Origin: Curtobacterium sp. MCBA15_012
GTDB lineage: Bacteria > Actinomycetota > Actinomycetes > Actinomycetales > Microbacteriaceae
NCBI RefSeq assembly: GCF_001864935.2
Contig: NZ_CP126267.1
Span: 2,976,001-3,040,000 of the forward strand
DNA: 64,000 nucleotides
Reading direction: 5' to 3'
Positions within the stretch are counted from its first letter, which is position 1. The number at the start of each line of letters is the position of its first letter. Positions 1 to 7,730 of the stretch are shown piece by piece. Under the pieces are notes generated by a model, which saw only the letters and a list, made by a program, of their open reading frames with translations, made no database searches and had not been told where the DNA came from. The position numbers were made by a program, and so were the translations under genes.

Positions 1-1
1 C

Positions 2-208
2 CTCGATCGCGACGTGCACGGGACCGGGCTGGCCGACCGCCTGCTCGACGCCGCGATCGGTGGCGAGGACGCACACCTGCTCGTGTTCAGCGTGAACGAG
101 CGGGCGAAGCGCTTCTACGCCCGCCACGGGTTCCTGCCGTCCGGCGCCCCGGAGACCGATCCCGGGACCGGCCTCGACGAGGAACGGTGGGTCCGCCGGG
201 CGTCGTGA
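2..208 (+). CDS. GNAT-family N-acetyltransferase, C-terminal part (cut by window edge)
   Basis: The frame is already open at base 2 and closes with TGA at 206-208, so only about 68 C-terminal residues are present. The visible part contains the end of the acetyl-CoA-binding region (GTGLADRLLDAA) followed by the conserved late strand and helix with N-x-x-A-x-x-F-Y-x-x-x-G-F, the classic end of GNAT acetyltransferases. The substrate cannot be told from this piece. A GC hairpin follows before the convergent transporter genes. Confidence 0.8.
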   Translation, partial: LDRDVHGTGLADRLLDAAIGGEDAHLLVFSVNERAKRFYARHGFLPSGAPETDPGTGLDEERWVRRAS

Positions 209-286
209 CGTCCCGACGGCTGCCCGGTCGTGAGCCTGGGGACCGCGTCAACGGTGCTCGGGGCGCACCGGTCGACCGCGGACCGT

Positions 287-317
287 GCCGTCGGGAGCGG
301 CAGACGCCCCCGACGGC
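287..317. terminator. Hairpin between convergent genes
   Basis: Inverted repeat GCCGTCGGG (287-295) and CCCGACGGC (309-317) lies between the end of the acetyltransferase gene and the end of the minus-strand binding-protein gene. No T-tract follows on either side, so termination is inferred from position and stem strength. Confidence 0.5.
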
Positions 318-322
318 GCGGG

Positions 323-1672
323 TCACTTGCCGGCGGCCTGGTTGTACGAGGCGATCTGCGTCTTCGCCTGCGCCTCGGCGGCCCGCATGGTGGTCCGCAC
401 GTCGGCGCCCTCGACCACCCGGTCGAACGCGCCGATCACGGTCGCACGGACCGTCGGGAACGCACCGGTGACGCAGCCCGCACTCGCGGTGCTCGTCGGG
501 TCGTCGGCGAGCTGGCGGTACATCGTCGCGACGTTCGGGTCGGTGAGGGACTGCTTGCCGACCGTGGTGTCCTGCGCCTTCGTGTTCACGGCGAGGTAGC
601 CGGTCGCCTTCGCCCACTCGGCCTGCACCTCGGGGGTCTCGAGCCAGGCGGCGAAGTCGTGGGCGGCGCGCTGCTCGGCGGTCGAGTGCCCCTTCCCCGA
701 GATCCACAGGGCGTTGCCGCCGATCACCGGTCCGGCGCCCTTCGCGCCGGACGTGGTCGGGAAGGTGGCCACGACCGACTTCGTGCCGGTCGGGTCGAGG
801 GTCGTGTAGGCACCGGACGAGGTCAGGACCATGCCGACCTTGCCGCTCGAGAACGCGGAGTTCTGCGCCGCCGAGTCGGTGCCGGGGTTGAGCGCGGCGC
901 CGTCCCGGTACAGCCCCTGGAGCGTCGTCATGAAGGCGACCTGCGTGTCCGAGGTGAGCGAGACGCCGGTGACGGCCTTGCCCTTCCGGCCGTTCGACGG
1001 GGTGCAGAACTGCTGCCCGCCCGAGGCGCTGAGCTCCTCGAGCATCCACGAGTCCGCCATGTTCATGCTCATGCCGTACAGCCCCGTGCTGCGGTGGATC
1101 TGGTCGGCCCACCGCGCGACCTCGTCGAGGGTCGTCGGCGGCTTCGTGACGTCGAGTCCCGCGCGCTCGACGATCGCCTTGTCGAGGTAGAGCACGGGCA
1201 TCGACACCGAGAACGGCATCGCGGCGAGGCCGTCCCCGGCGCTGTAGTACGCCTTCGCCGCGGGGACGATGCTCCCGCCCGTGGCCGTCTCGCCCGCGAA
1301 GGTCGACGGCGACACGGTCTGCCCGGAGTCGACCATGAAGCCCGTGGCGACGTCGTTCATCATGAGCAGGTCCGGGGTGGAGCCGGACTGCACCGCGGCG
1401 GTGTACTTCGTCTGGACGTCGGCGTACTGGCCCTGGAACGTGGCCCTCACCGTGACGCCCTGCGTGTTCGCGGCGTTGTACTGGCTGACGAGCTCGGTCA
1501 ACTCGGTGGCGGCGGGGCCGGTCATGGCGTGCCAGAAGTCGACGGTGACCGGACCGGAGGACGCGGCCGGGGTGGCCGAGCCGGACGCGGAGCAGCCGGT
1601 CAGGGCGAGCAGCGCCGCGGCGGAGGCGGCTGCGACCGCGAACGCGAACGCGGAGGATCGACGAGCGGGCAT
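323..1672 (-). CDS. Sugar ABC transporter substrate-binding lipoprotein (UgpB-like, CUT1 family)
   Basis: Predicted extracytoplasmic lipoprotein of 449 residues that captures a sugar or sugar derivative for the two permeases encoded just upstream. It begins with a basic n-region, a hydrophobic stretch and a lipobox L-T-G-C with the lipidated cysteine at residue 27. The mature part opens with VTVDFWHAMTGP, typical of family 1 solute-binding proteins related to glycerol-3-phosphate/maltose binders. ATG at 1672 was chosen because AGGAAGG stands 6 nt upstream and the signal peptide starts there; the frame stays open further upstream only because of a repeat. The ligand is not identifiable. It is the last gene of an operon (permease, permease, binding protein) and is separated from the permease gene by 142 nt containing a pentanucleotide repeat. 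Confidence 0.9.
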   Translation of the reverse strand: MPARRSSAFAFAVAAASAAALLALTGCSASGSATPAASSGPVTVDFWHAMTGPAATELTELVSQYNAANTQGVTVRATFQGQYADVQTKYTAAVQSGSTPDLLMMNDVATGFMVDSGQTVSPSTFAGETATGGSIVPAAKAYYSAGDGLAAMPFSVSMPVLYLDKAIVERAGLDVTKPPTTLDEVARWADQIHRSTGLYGMSMNMADSWMLEELSASGGQQFCTPSNGRKGKAVTGVSLTSDTQVAFMTTLQGLYRDGAALNPGTDSAAQNSAFSSGKVGMVLTSSGAYTTLDPTGTKSVVATFPTTSGAKGAGPVIGGNALWISGKGHSTAEQRAAHDFAAWLETPEVQAEWAKATGYLAVNTKAQDTTVGKQSLTDPNVATMYRQLADDPTSTASAGCVTGAFPTVRATVIGAFDRVVEGADVRTTMRAAEAQAKTQIASYNQAAGK

Positions 1673-1690
1673 GGGTGTGCCTTCCTGTGG

Positions 1691-1770
1691 GGACGAGACG
1701 AGACGAGACGAGACGAGACGAGACGAGACGAGACGAGACGAGACGAGACGAGACGGGACGGGACGGGACG
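1691..1770. repeat. Pentanucleotide tandem repeat (AGACG)12 plus (GGACG)3
   Basis: Twelve perfect AGACG units run from 1696 to 1755, preceded by one GGACG and followed by three GGACG units (1756-1770), then degenerate copies. It sits in the transcribed leader between the second permease gene and the binding-protein gene. On the transcribed strand it reads as CGTCT repeats and keeps all three minus-strand frames open. Copy number is expected to vary by slippage. Confidence 0.95.
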
Positions 1771-1814
1771 GACGAGACAGGGACGGGCGAGGTCCGGGGT
1801 GCTGCGGGACGGTG

Positions 1815-2645
1815 CTACTTGAGGGCGCCGGCGGTGATCCCACCGGCGAGGAAGCGCTGCGCCACGAGGACCAGCACGAGCACGGGGAGCGTGACCATCG
1901 CCGCACCGGCCAGCACGACACCGACGTCCGAGGCCTCGGCGTTCGACAGCTGCGCGATGCCCACCTGCACGGTCCGGTTCTCGGGCGAGTTCGTCACGAG
2001 CAGCGGCCAGAAGAAGCCGTTCCAGGCCGCGGTCGCGCTGACGAGCGTCACCGACACGAGCGTCGGCCGCGTGACCGGCAGGAGCATCGAGCGGATGAAC
2101 CGGACGTGTCCGGCGCCGTCGAGCACGGCGGCCTCGTGCAGCTCGGCGGGGAAGGACAGGAACGCCTGGCGGAACAGGAAGATCGTCAGCGCCGAGGCGA
2201 CGAACGGCAGGAACACGACGAGCAGGGTGTCGATGAGGTGCCAGGACGCGACCGTCAGGTAGTTCGCGATGAGGGTCGTCTCGCCGGGGATCATCATGCT
2301 GGCGAGCAGGACGAGGAAGATCGCCCGGGTGCCACGGAGCCGGCAGAACACCAGGGCGTACGCGGTGACGATGCCGATCACGACCTGCAGCGTCGTCTGC
2401 GCGAGCGTGACGACGACGCTGTTGAGGAACTGCCGTCCGAGCGGTGCGACCTGCAGGGCGCGTTCGACGTTCCCGAGGTCGAGGTGGACCGGCACGAGGC
2501 CGGGGAGCCCCTCGTGCAGGTAATCCGACGGGGTGAGCGCACCCTCGAACACGTAGTACAGCGGGAAGCAGACGACAACGACGGCGACGACGAGCCAGGC
2601 GTGCAGCAGGGTGCTGCGGATCCGACGTGCGGTGCGCGGGCCCAT
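1815..2645 (-). CDS. Carbohydrate ABC transporter permease (MalG/UgpE-like)
   Basis: 276-residue integral membrane protein with about six hydrophobic segments and the binding-protein-dependent permease EAA loop (EAAVLDGAG, residues 171-179) that contacts the ATPase. Length and layout are normal for the CUT1 MalG/UgpE family. Its ATG at 2645 overlaps the TGA of the first permease gene by one base (TGATG), indicating translational coupling. It should form the membrane channel with that permease. No ATPase gene is present nearby; in many actinobacteria a shared MsmK-type ATPase serves several CUT1 transporters, which is the likely situation here. Confidence 0.9.
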   Translation of the reverse strand: MGPRTARRIRSTLLHAWLVVAVVVVCFPLYYVFEGALTPSDYLHEGLPGLVPVHLDLGNVERALQVAPLGRQFLNSVVVTLAQTTLQVVIGIVTAYALVFCRLRGTRAIFLVLLASMMIPGETTLIANYLTVASWHLIDTLLVVFLPFVASALTIFLFRQAFLSFPAELHEAAVLDGAGHVRFIRSMLLPVTRPTLVSVTLVSATAAWNGFFWPLLVTNSPENRTVQVGIAQLSNAEASDVGVVLAGAAMVTLPVLVLVLVAQRFLAGGITAGALK

Positions 2646-3586
2646 CAGTAGTGCACCCGCTTCTCGAGCACGCCGAACTGCACGAGCGACAGCGCGAGGA
2701 CGAGCAGGAAGAGCACGACGCCGAGCGCCGCGGCGAGCCCGAAGTTCGCACTCGCGGCGCCGAACGCCTGCTGGTAGATCGCGTAGACGAGGGTCCTCGA
2801 CGAGTCCGCCGGTCCCCCGCCGGTGAGGATCTGGACCTGCCCGAACGTCGTCAGCGCCTCGACGGTCCCGGTCACGACGACGAAGAACAGCGTCGGGGTG
2901 ACGAGCGGCAACGACACCGACCAGAACGCCCGGACGGGTCCGGCACCGTCGAGCTGCGCGGCCTCGACGACCTCCGGGTCGATCGCACCGAACGCACCGA
3001 GCAGGAGCAGGACCGTGAAGCCGAGCGACCCCCACGCGGTGACGACGATCACGCTGAACAGCGCCCAGTGCGTGCTCGTCAGCCACGGCACCGGGGTCCC
3101 GCCGAGCTGCTGCACGACGGTGTCGACGAGCCCGGTCCCCGGCGCGAGCATCGCGGCGAAGGCGACGGACGCGGCGGACACCGACACGACCATCGGGGAC
3201 GTCAGGAGGGCCCGGTAGACCGTCGTGCCGCGGAGCTTCGCGGTGAGCGGCACCACGATGAGCAGGCCGAACACCACACGCGCCGCGACGACCCCGGCGC
3301 AGAACACCGCGGTGTTGACCATCGTCCGACCGAACGCCGGGTCGGTGAAGGTCCGGACGTAGTTCTGCAGCCCGACCGACCCGGCGGGCTGCCCGAAGAC
3401 GTCGGTGCCCTGCGTGCTGAGGACGAGCACGCGGCCGAGCGGCCAGAAGACGAAGACCGCGAACACGACGAGCGCGGGCAGGAGCAGCACGACGCCGACG
3501 CGTCGATCGGCCCGGTGCCAGGAGCGGGTGGCCGGGGCGGACCGCTGGCGACCGGCGACCAAGCCGGGCCGGACGGAGACCGTCAT
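2645..3586 (-). CDS. Carbohydrate ABC transporter permease (MalF/UgpA-like)
   Basis: 313-residue membrane protein with six predicted transmembrane segments and the EAA loop EAAQLDGAG (residues 208-216). It is the first gene of the transporter operon. The start ATG at 3586 is preceded by GAGGAG at 7 nt spacing; an in-frame start further upstream would run through the operator and promoter and is rejected. The palindrome GGGAACGTTCCC at 3607-3618 lies just upstream of the ribosome binding site, so the operon is probably repressed by a LacI-family protein. Partner of the second permease and the binding lipoprotein. Confidence 0.9.
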   Translation of the reverse strand: MTVSVRPGLVAGRQRSAPATRSWHRADRRVGVVLLLPALVVFAVFVFWPLGRVLVLSTQGTDVFGQPAGSVGLQNYVRTFTDPAFGRTMVNTAVFCAGVVAARVVFGLLIVVPLTAKLRGTTVYRALLTSPMVVSVSAASVAFAAMLAPGTGLVDTVVQQLGGTPVPWLTSTHWALFSVIVVTAWGSLGFTVLLLLGAFGAIDPEVVEAAQLDGAGPVRAFWSVSLPLVTPTLFFVVVTGTVEALTTFGQVQILTGGGPADSSRTLVYAIYQQAFGAASANFGLAAALGVVLFLLVLALSLVQFGVLEKRVHY

Positions 3587-3606
3587 GGTGGGGACTCCTC
3601 GTTTCA

Positions 3607-3618
3607 GGGAACGTTCCC
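3607..3618. promoter_or_regulatory. LacI-type operator GGGAACGTTCCC
   Basis: Perfect 12-bp palindrome with the central CG typical of LacI-family operators. It lies 21 bp upstream of the first permease start codon and just downstream of the proposed -10 box. The identical 12-mer occurs at 6513-6524 in front of the 2H phosphoesterase/LacI operon. Confidence 0.8.
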
Positions 3619-3635
3619 GATCTGGGGACGGCACC

Positions 3636-3664
3636 ACTGTGCTGGTGTCCGTCACGCGGTCGCA
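3636..3664 (-). promoter_or_regulatory. Putative promoter of the sugar transporter operon
   Basis: On the minus strand, TTGCGA (3664-3659) and CACAGT (3641-3636) are separated by 17-18 nt. This would place the transcript start near 3629 and the palindromic operator a little downstream of it. Weak matches, so inferred. Confidence 0.4.
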
Positions 3665-3813
3665 AGGGAGGTCGACGGCCCGCCGCCCGCCGTTCACGCA
3701 GTGTTCGACAGCAGGCCCCGATCAGTCCCGTCAGCCCCGGGCCCGACGCCGGAGTTCACCCGCGGGACGGTCGCCCGTCGCCCGCGGTTCCGCGTCCAGC
3801 GCGCCGCGCGTCG

Positions 3814-3826
3814 TACACCGGAGCAC
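3814..3826 (+). promoter_or_regulatory. -10 box for leaderless IMPase-like transcript
   Basis: TACACC at 3814-3819 is followed by 7 nt and then the ATG at 3827, the spacing expected when transcription starts at the start codon. Confidence 0.45.
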
Positions 3827-4711
3827 ATGACCGACGACCCCGTGCACGACCGCCCCGAGCCCGACCGCCCCGCCCCCGCGGCCCCCGGACCCGCCGCACT
3901 CCGCCGCGCCGCCGAGGACGCCGCGCGCGCCGTCGCACCGGCGCTCCTCCGCGCCTTCCGCTCCGACGTCGTCGTGGACACCAAGCGCGACGCGCACGAC
4001 GTCGTGACCGAGCACGACCGCGCTGCTGAGCGCGCCCTGACCGCGTTCCTCACGGCGGCCGTCCCCGGTTCCACGGTCCTCGGGGAGGAGGGCACGACCG
4101 GCCCCGCCCCCGCCGGTGCGCGCGTCCGCTGGATCGTCGACCCCATCGACGGCACCGCGAACTTCGCCAGGGGCCTGGCGTACTGGTGCGTCTCGATCGC
4201 CGCGGAGGTCGACGGCACCGTCGCCGCCGGCGTCGTCCACGACCCCGTCGCCGACCACGTCTTCAGCGCCGACGACGGGGGCGCGTGGCTCGACGGGCGG
4301 CCGGTGCGGTCCGCGTCCGCACCGGCCGCGTCGGCCACCGTGCTGACCAGCTTCCCGGTGCAGCAGGACCTCGAACTGCTCGGCGAGACTGCCGCGTTCG
4401 ACCTGCTCCGCGACCTGACCCTGCGCTACCGCCACCACCACAGCACCGGGAGCGGGGCGCTCAACCTGGTGCACGTCGCCGCGGGGTGGTCCGACGTGAC
4501 GATGGGGTTCGCGACGCACCCCTGGGACGTCGCCGCCGGCGCGCTGGTGCTCGAGCGCGCCGGCGGCTGGTTCCGCGGCTTCCGGCACGGCGTCGCGACG
4601 GACCGAGCGGTCGACGCCGAGGACTACGTCGCCGGCGGCGCGGGTGACCGGCACGAGCACCTGGTCGCCCGGGTCGCGGCGCTGTCCGCGACGATCACCC
4701 GACGCCCCTGA
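3827..4711 (+). CDS. Inositol monophosphatase-family phosphatase
   Basis: 294-residue cytosolic Mg-dependent phosphatase. The metal-binding motifs are all present: GEEG (residues 86-89), DPIDGTANF (105-113) and the late W-D-x-A-A-G (233-238). These are the signatures shared by inositol, fructose-1,6-bisphosphate, histidinol and 3'-phosphoadenosine phosphatases, so the exact substrate is open. A proline/aspartate-rich 20-residue N-terminal stretch precedes the domain. It is divergent from the sugar transporter operon and faces the LacI/2H phosphoesterase operon, so a role in dephosphorylating the imported compound is plausible but inferred. Confidence 0.85.
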   Translation: MTDDPVHDRPEPDRPAPAAPGPAALRRAAEDAARAVAPALLRAFRSDVVVDTKRDAHDVVTEHDRAAERALTAFLTAAVPGSTVLGEEGTTGPAPAGARVRWIVDPIDGTANFARGLAYWCVSIAAEVDGTVAAGVVHDPVADHVFSADDGGAWLDGRPVRSASAPAASATVLTSFPVQQDLELLGETAAFDLLRDLTLRYRHHHSTGSGALNLVHVAAGWSDVTMGFATHPWDVAAGALVLERAGGWFRGFRHGVATDRAVDAEDYVAGGAGDRHEHLVARVAALSATITRRP

Positions 4712-4740
4712 CCGCAGGCGAGCACCGGTCCACCGGTCAG

Positions 4741-4759
4741 CGGGGCACCGACCGCCCCG
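4741..4759. terminator. Short hairpin between convergent IMPase-like and lacI-type genes
   Basis: CGGGGC (4741-4746) pairs with GCCCCG (4754-4759) around a 7-nt loop in the 50-bp gap between two convergent genes. No T-run is visible. Confidence 0.35.
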
Positions 4760-4761
4760 GG

Positions 4762-5778
4762 TCAGCCGCGGGCGCCGAGGACGGGCTCGACCGCGTGGAC
4801 GGAGCCGCGCTGCTCCAACCGGGTCGGCAGCACCTCGTGCCGCTCGACCCGCCGACCGCGCAGCCGCTCGACGACGAGCTCCACCACGCGGGCACCCATC
4901 CGCGCGCGGGGCTGGTCGACGGTCGTCAGGTCGAGCCGTCCCGCGAGCGTGGTGCCGTCGAACCCGGTCACCGAGGCGATCCCGGGCAGTCGGAGTCCGA
5001 CGCCCGCGGCCGCGGTCACGAGCCGGGCGGCGGTCGCGTCGTTCGCGGTGACGAACGCCGTGACACCGTCCCCGAGCAGCGTCGCGAGCCGCGCCGGGTC
5101 CACCACGAGGGCCTCGACGTCCTCGGTCCGCACCGCCGTGGGCAGCACCCCGACGGCCACGGCGTACGCCCGCGCGCGACGCGTGGTCGACGGGTGGTCG
5201 GTCTCGCCGACGAAGCAGGTGCGGACGTGGCCCGCCGCCGCAAGGTGCAGCACGAGGTCCCGCATCCCAGTCTCCTCGTCGGAGCGGACCGTGTCCACCC
5301 CGCGTCCGGCGAGCGCGTCGCCCGCCGACCCGAGGACCGCGACCGGCAGGTCCGCCGCGACCGCGGCGAGCGCGGCCGGCGGGAGCCGGCTGCTGACCAC
5401 CGCGACCCCGAGCACCCCGTCGGCCGACCCGGCGGACGCGTGCAGCGCCTCCAGGCCGGCGACCAGGCGGTCGTCGTCACGGAACGCGTCGACGACCCGC
5501 AGCGCGAACCCCAGGGTGTCCGCGGTGGCCTGCGCGCTGCGCAGGACCTCCGTGTGGAACGGGTTCGCCCGCTCGGTCAGCAGGACGCCCAGCACGAGCG
5601 GTGCGCCCGCCGCGCGACGGCGCGCCAACGAGCCGACCGGGAGGCCCAGCTCGTCCGCGGCGCGCACGGCCAGTTCCCGACGTGGTGCGGACACCCCGTC
5701 GTCGCCCCGCAGGGCGAGCGAGACCAGCGAGCGGGACATGCCGGTCCGGCGTGCGACGTCGCGCAGCGTCGCGGTCAC
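4762..5778 (-). CDS. LacI-family transcriptional regulator (second gene of 2H phosphoesterase operon)
   Basis: 338-residue repressor-type protein. Residues 4-26 form the LacI helix-turn-helix (TLRDVARRTGMSRSLVSLAL), followed by a hinge and a periplasmic-binding-protein-like effector domain with the usual VTGFDGT motif near the end. The GTG start at 5778 overlaps the stop of the upstream 2H phosphoesterase gene (GTGA), and an upstream in-frame ATG would lie inside that gene. Genome position makes it the best candidate to bind GGGAACGTTCCC at 3607-3618 and 6513-6524, giving autoregulation and control of the transporter; this is inferred. Confidence 0.88.
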   Translation of the reverse strand: MTATLRDVARRTGMSRSLVSLALRGDDGVSAPRRELAVRAADELGLPVGSLARRRAAGAPLVLGVLLTERANPFHTEVLRSAQATADTLGFALRVVDAFRDDDRLVAGLEALHASAGSADGVLGVAVVSSRLPPAALAAVAADLPVAVLGSAGDALAGRGVDTVRSDEETGMRDLVLHLAAAGHVRTCFVGETDHPSTTRRARAYAVAVGVLPTAVRTEDVEALVVDPARLATLLGDGVTAFVTANDATAARLVTAAAGVGLRLPGIASVTGFDGTTLAGRLDLTTVDQPRARMGARVVELVVERLRGRRVERHEVLPTRLEQRGSVHAVEPVLGARG

Positions 5779-6488
5779 GGCGTGCGGAGCTTCCAGGTGC
5801 GGACGTGCTCCCAGGTCATCGTCTGCCACCAGCGGCCCGTCCAGTCGGGGCTCGCGGTGCGGTACAGCACGACGGTGTCACCGGCGAAGTCGGACGGCAC
5901 CGGGACGTCGAGGCCGCGGATGAACTCGCCGACCTCGTCGTGCAGGTCGGGGCGGACGTACAGGTCGTGCGACGCGAGCGACAGGTGCGGGCGGTAGCGC
6001 TCCGGGTCGTGGTCGTTCGGCAGCGGCGCGTTCATCGGCCGCCGGAACGGGGCGACCGCCGCGTCGACGTCGATCGCGAGCTGGTCGAACGCGGTGTTGC
6101 GGGAGCCGTCGGGGTTCGTGGCGACGTCGTACACGAATCCGATGCCCTGCTCGCGGACGCCGGCGTTGTGCACCGGGAACCCCGGGCGTCCGTCGAGCAG
6201 CGCGGTCAGGGCGTCGACGACCGCGGACTCGGCGGACCCGAACGGCTGGCTGCCGACCAGGGTCGCGTGCGGCGGGAACGCGCCGGAGGACACCAGGCCG
6301 TACTGGGCGCGGAGCTGGTCGGTGACGACCGTGACCGCGCGGCACGTCCGGGGGTCGGGGCGCAGGTAGACGCCGTAGCGGTAGGGGTCACTGTCGTCGC
6401 GGGCACCCTTGGCGGTGACGACGGGGGTCGTCGTGGGCGTCGTGGCGGTGGTCGTGGTGGTGGGCTCGAGGACGGCGGGGTTCGACAC
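5775..6488 (-). CDS. 2H phosphoesterase-superfamily protein (2'-5' RNA ligase-like)
   Basis: 237-residue protein with two H-x-T/S motifs, HAT at residues 74-76 and HLS at 168-170, about 92 residues apart, the signature of 2H phosphoesterases that open cyclic phosphodiesters or cleave phosphodiesters. A threonine-rich low-complexity stretch (residues 10-24) precedes the domain. GTG at 6488 was chosen because AGGA stands about 9 nt upstream; an ATG at 6527 lacks a ribosome binding site and would place the operator inside the coding sequence. It is co-transcribed with a LacI regulator and shares an operator with a sugar transporter, suggesting action on an imported phosphodiester rather than on RNA. 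The substrate is unknown. Confidence 0.75.
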   Translation of the reverse strand: MSNPAVLEPTTTTTATTPTTTPVVTAKGARDDSDPYRYGVYLRPDPRTCRAVTVVTDQLRAQYGLVSSGAFPPHATLVGSQPFGSAESAVVDALTALLDGRPGFPVHNAGVREQGIGFVYDVATNPDGSRNTAFDQLAIDVDAAVAPFRRPMNAPLPNDHDPERYRPHLSLASHDLYVRPDLHDEVGEFIRGLDVPVPSDFAGDTVVLYRTASPDWTGRWWQTMTWEHVRTWKLRTP

Positions 6489-6512
6489 GGTGATCCTGTT
6501 CGTCGCGGTTCC

Positions 6513-6546
6513 GGGAACGTTCCCCATCGTGGTCGGGATCGTTCCC
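6513..6546. promoter_or_regulatory. Tandem LacI-type operators upstream of the 2H phosphoesterase gene
   Basis: GGGAACGTTCCC at 6513-6524 is identical to the operator at 3607-3618. A second site, GGGATCGTTCCC at 6535-6546 (one mismatch), is centred 22 bp away, about two helical turns. Two sites on one DNA face suggest cooperative binding by LacI-type dimers. Confidence 0.75.
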
Positions 6547-6616
6547 GAGCGCAGCCCTCCCTGTGGTGACGAAGCGGTGAACGACCGGTGACGGAAGCCC
6601 CGTGATCGGCGGTCGG

Positions 6617-7636
6617 TCAGGCGCGGGCGAGCGTCCGGCCCGGGACGAACTCGCCGTCGACGGCGACGTGGGCGGCGTTCGACCGGCTCGCGTCGATCTG
6701 GTCCACGACCGCGTCGACCGCCATCGTGCCGATCACGTCGAGCGGCTGCCGCCACGAGGTGATCCCGAACAGCTCGGTGGCGTACGGGCGGATGCCGTCG
6801 TAGCCCGTGACCGAGAAGTCCTCCGGCGCGGAGAGTCCCCGGCGGCGCAGCGCCTCGAGGACCCCGACGGCGTAGTGGTCGCTCGGCGCCATGATCGCCG
6901 ACACCCCGCCCGCCGAGATCACCGCCGCGACGAAGGAGTCGAGCGCGCGGGGGTCGTTGCCGTGGTCCTCCGCGCGGATCCGCAGGACGTCGACGCCGCG
7001 GGTCCGGAGCCGCCGCGCCATGGCGTCCGTCCGCGCCGACTGGGTGAGGGACCCCGCGGCGCTGATCGTGAGCACCGCGACCCGCACGTGCCCGGCGTCG
7101 GCGACCTGGTCCGCCAGGGCCCGACCGCCGCCGCGCTCGTCGCAGTAGACGCTGCTGACCGACGCGTCGCGCTCCGGGCGTCCGGCGATGACCGTGGGGA
7201 TGCGACGGGCGAAGGGCAGGACGTCCTCGACCGGCAGCGCCCCGCTGCAGACGATGAGCCCCTCGACGCGGAGCGAGACGAGCGTCTCGAGCGCGCGGCG
7301 TTCCTCGGCGACCGGGAACGACCCCGCGCCCGTCGCCGTGACGGCCCGGTAACCGCGGGCGGCTGCCTGCAGCTGGAACGCCGTGAGCAGGTGCCCGTAG
7401 AACGGCGTCGCGGCGTCGCGGACGAACACCCCGAGCGTGTGGGTGCGGTGCGCGGACATCCCGCGGGCGTTGGCGTTCGCGACGTAGCCGAGCTCGACGG
7501 CGGCGCGCTTCACCCGTTCGATCGTCGCCGGCGCCACCCCGTACGCCCCCGCGAGTGCCCGCGACACGACGGACTTCGACACCCCGGCGAGCGCCGCCAC
7601 GTCGTGGATGGTCGGCACCGCGTGCAGGCCGCTCAC
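6617..7636 (-). CDS. LacI-family transcriptional regulator (second, separate)
   Basis: 339-residue LacI/GalR-type regulator with N-terminal helix-turn-helix (TIHDVAALAGVSKSVVSRAL, residues 9-28), hinge, and effector-binding domain ending in a VTGYDG motif. GTG at 7636 is taken as the start; a second GTG six codons later is possible, and neither has a clear ribosome binding site. It is transcribed in the same direction as the 2H phosphoesterase/LacI pair, 128 bp upstream of it, so read-through is possible. Whether this protein or the other LacI uses the GGGAACGTTCCC sites cannot be settled from sequence alone. Confidence 0.88.
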   Translation of the reverse strand: MSGLHAVPTIHDVAALAGVSKSVVSRALAGAYGVAPATIERVKRAAVELGYVANANARGMSAHRTHTLGVFVRDAATPFYGHLLTAFQLQAAARGYRAVTATGAGSFPVAEERRALETLVSLRVEGLIVCSGALPVEDVLPFARRIPTVIAGRPERDASVSSVYCDERGGGRALADQVADAGHVRVAVLTISAAGSLTQSARTDAMARRLRTRGVDVLRIRAEDHGNDPRALDSFVAAVISAGGVSAIMAPSDHYAVGVLEALRRRGLSAPEDFSVTGYDGIRPYATELFGITSWRQPLDVIGTMAVDAVVDQIDASRSNAAHVAVDGEFVPGRTLARA

Positions 7637-7718
7637 GTCGCACGCCGTCGGGTTCGGGAGGTCACACCCGTCACGCTAGCGGCGATCCCGCGTCAGGCGG
7701 GGCGGTGGGTGGTGAACG

Positions 7719-7730
7719 TAGGGTGCAGAC
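7719..7730 (+). promoter_or_regulatory. -10 box TAGGGT for leaderless mobA operon
   Basis: TAGGGT (7719-7724) is followed by 6 nt and ATG at 7731, the leaderless arrangement seen repeatedly in this window. Confidence 0.55.

Noticed and set aside
1691..1770. Short regular repeat resembling a CRISPR array
   Set aside because: The unit is 5 bp with no spacers and no cas genes; it is a simple tandem repeat.
323..1921. Longer N-terminus for the binding lipoprotein through the repeat
   Set aside because: The repeat keeps all frames open; signal peptide and ribosome binding site place the start at 1672.
5775..6527. ATG 6527 as start of the 2H phosphoesterase gene
   Set aside because: No ribosome binding site, and the operator would be inside the coding region; GTG 6488 with AGGA is better.
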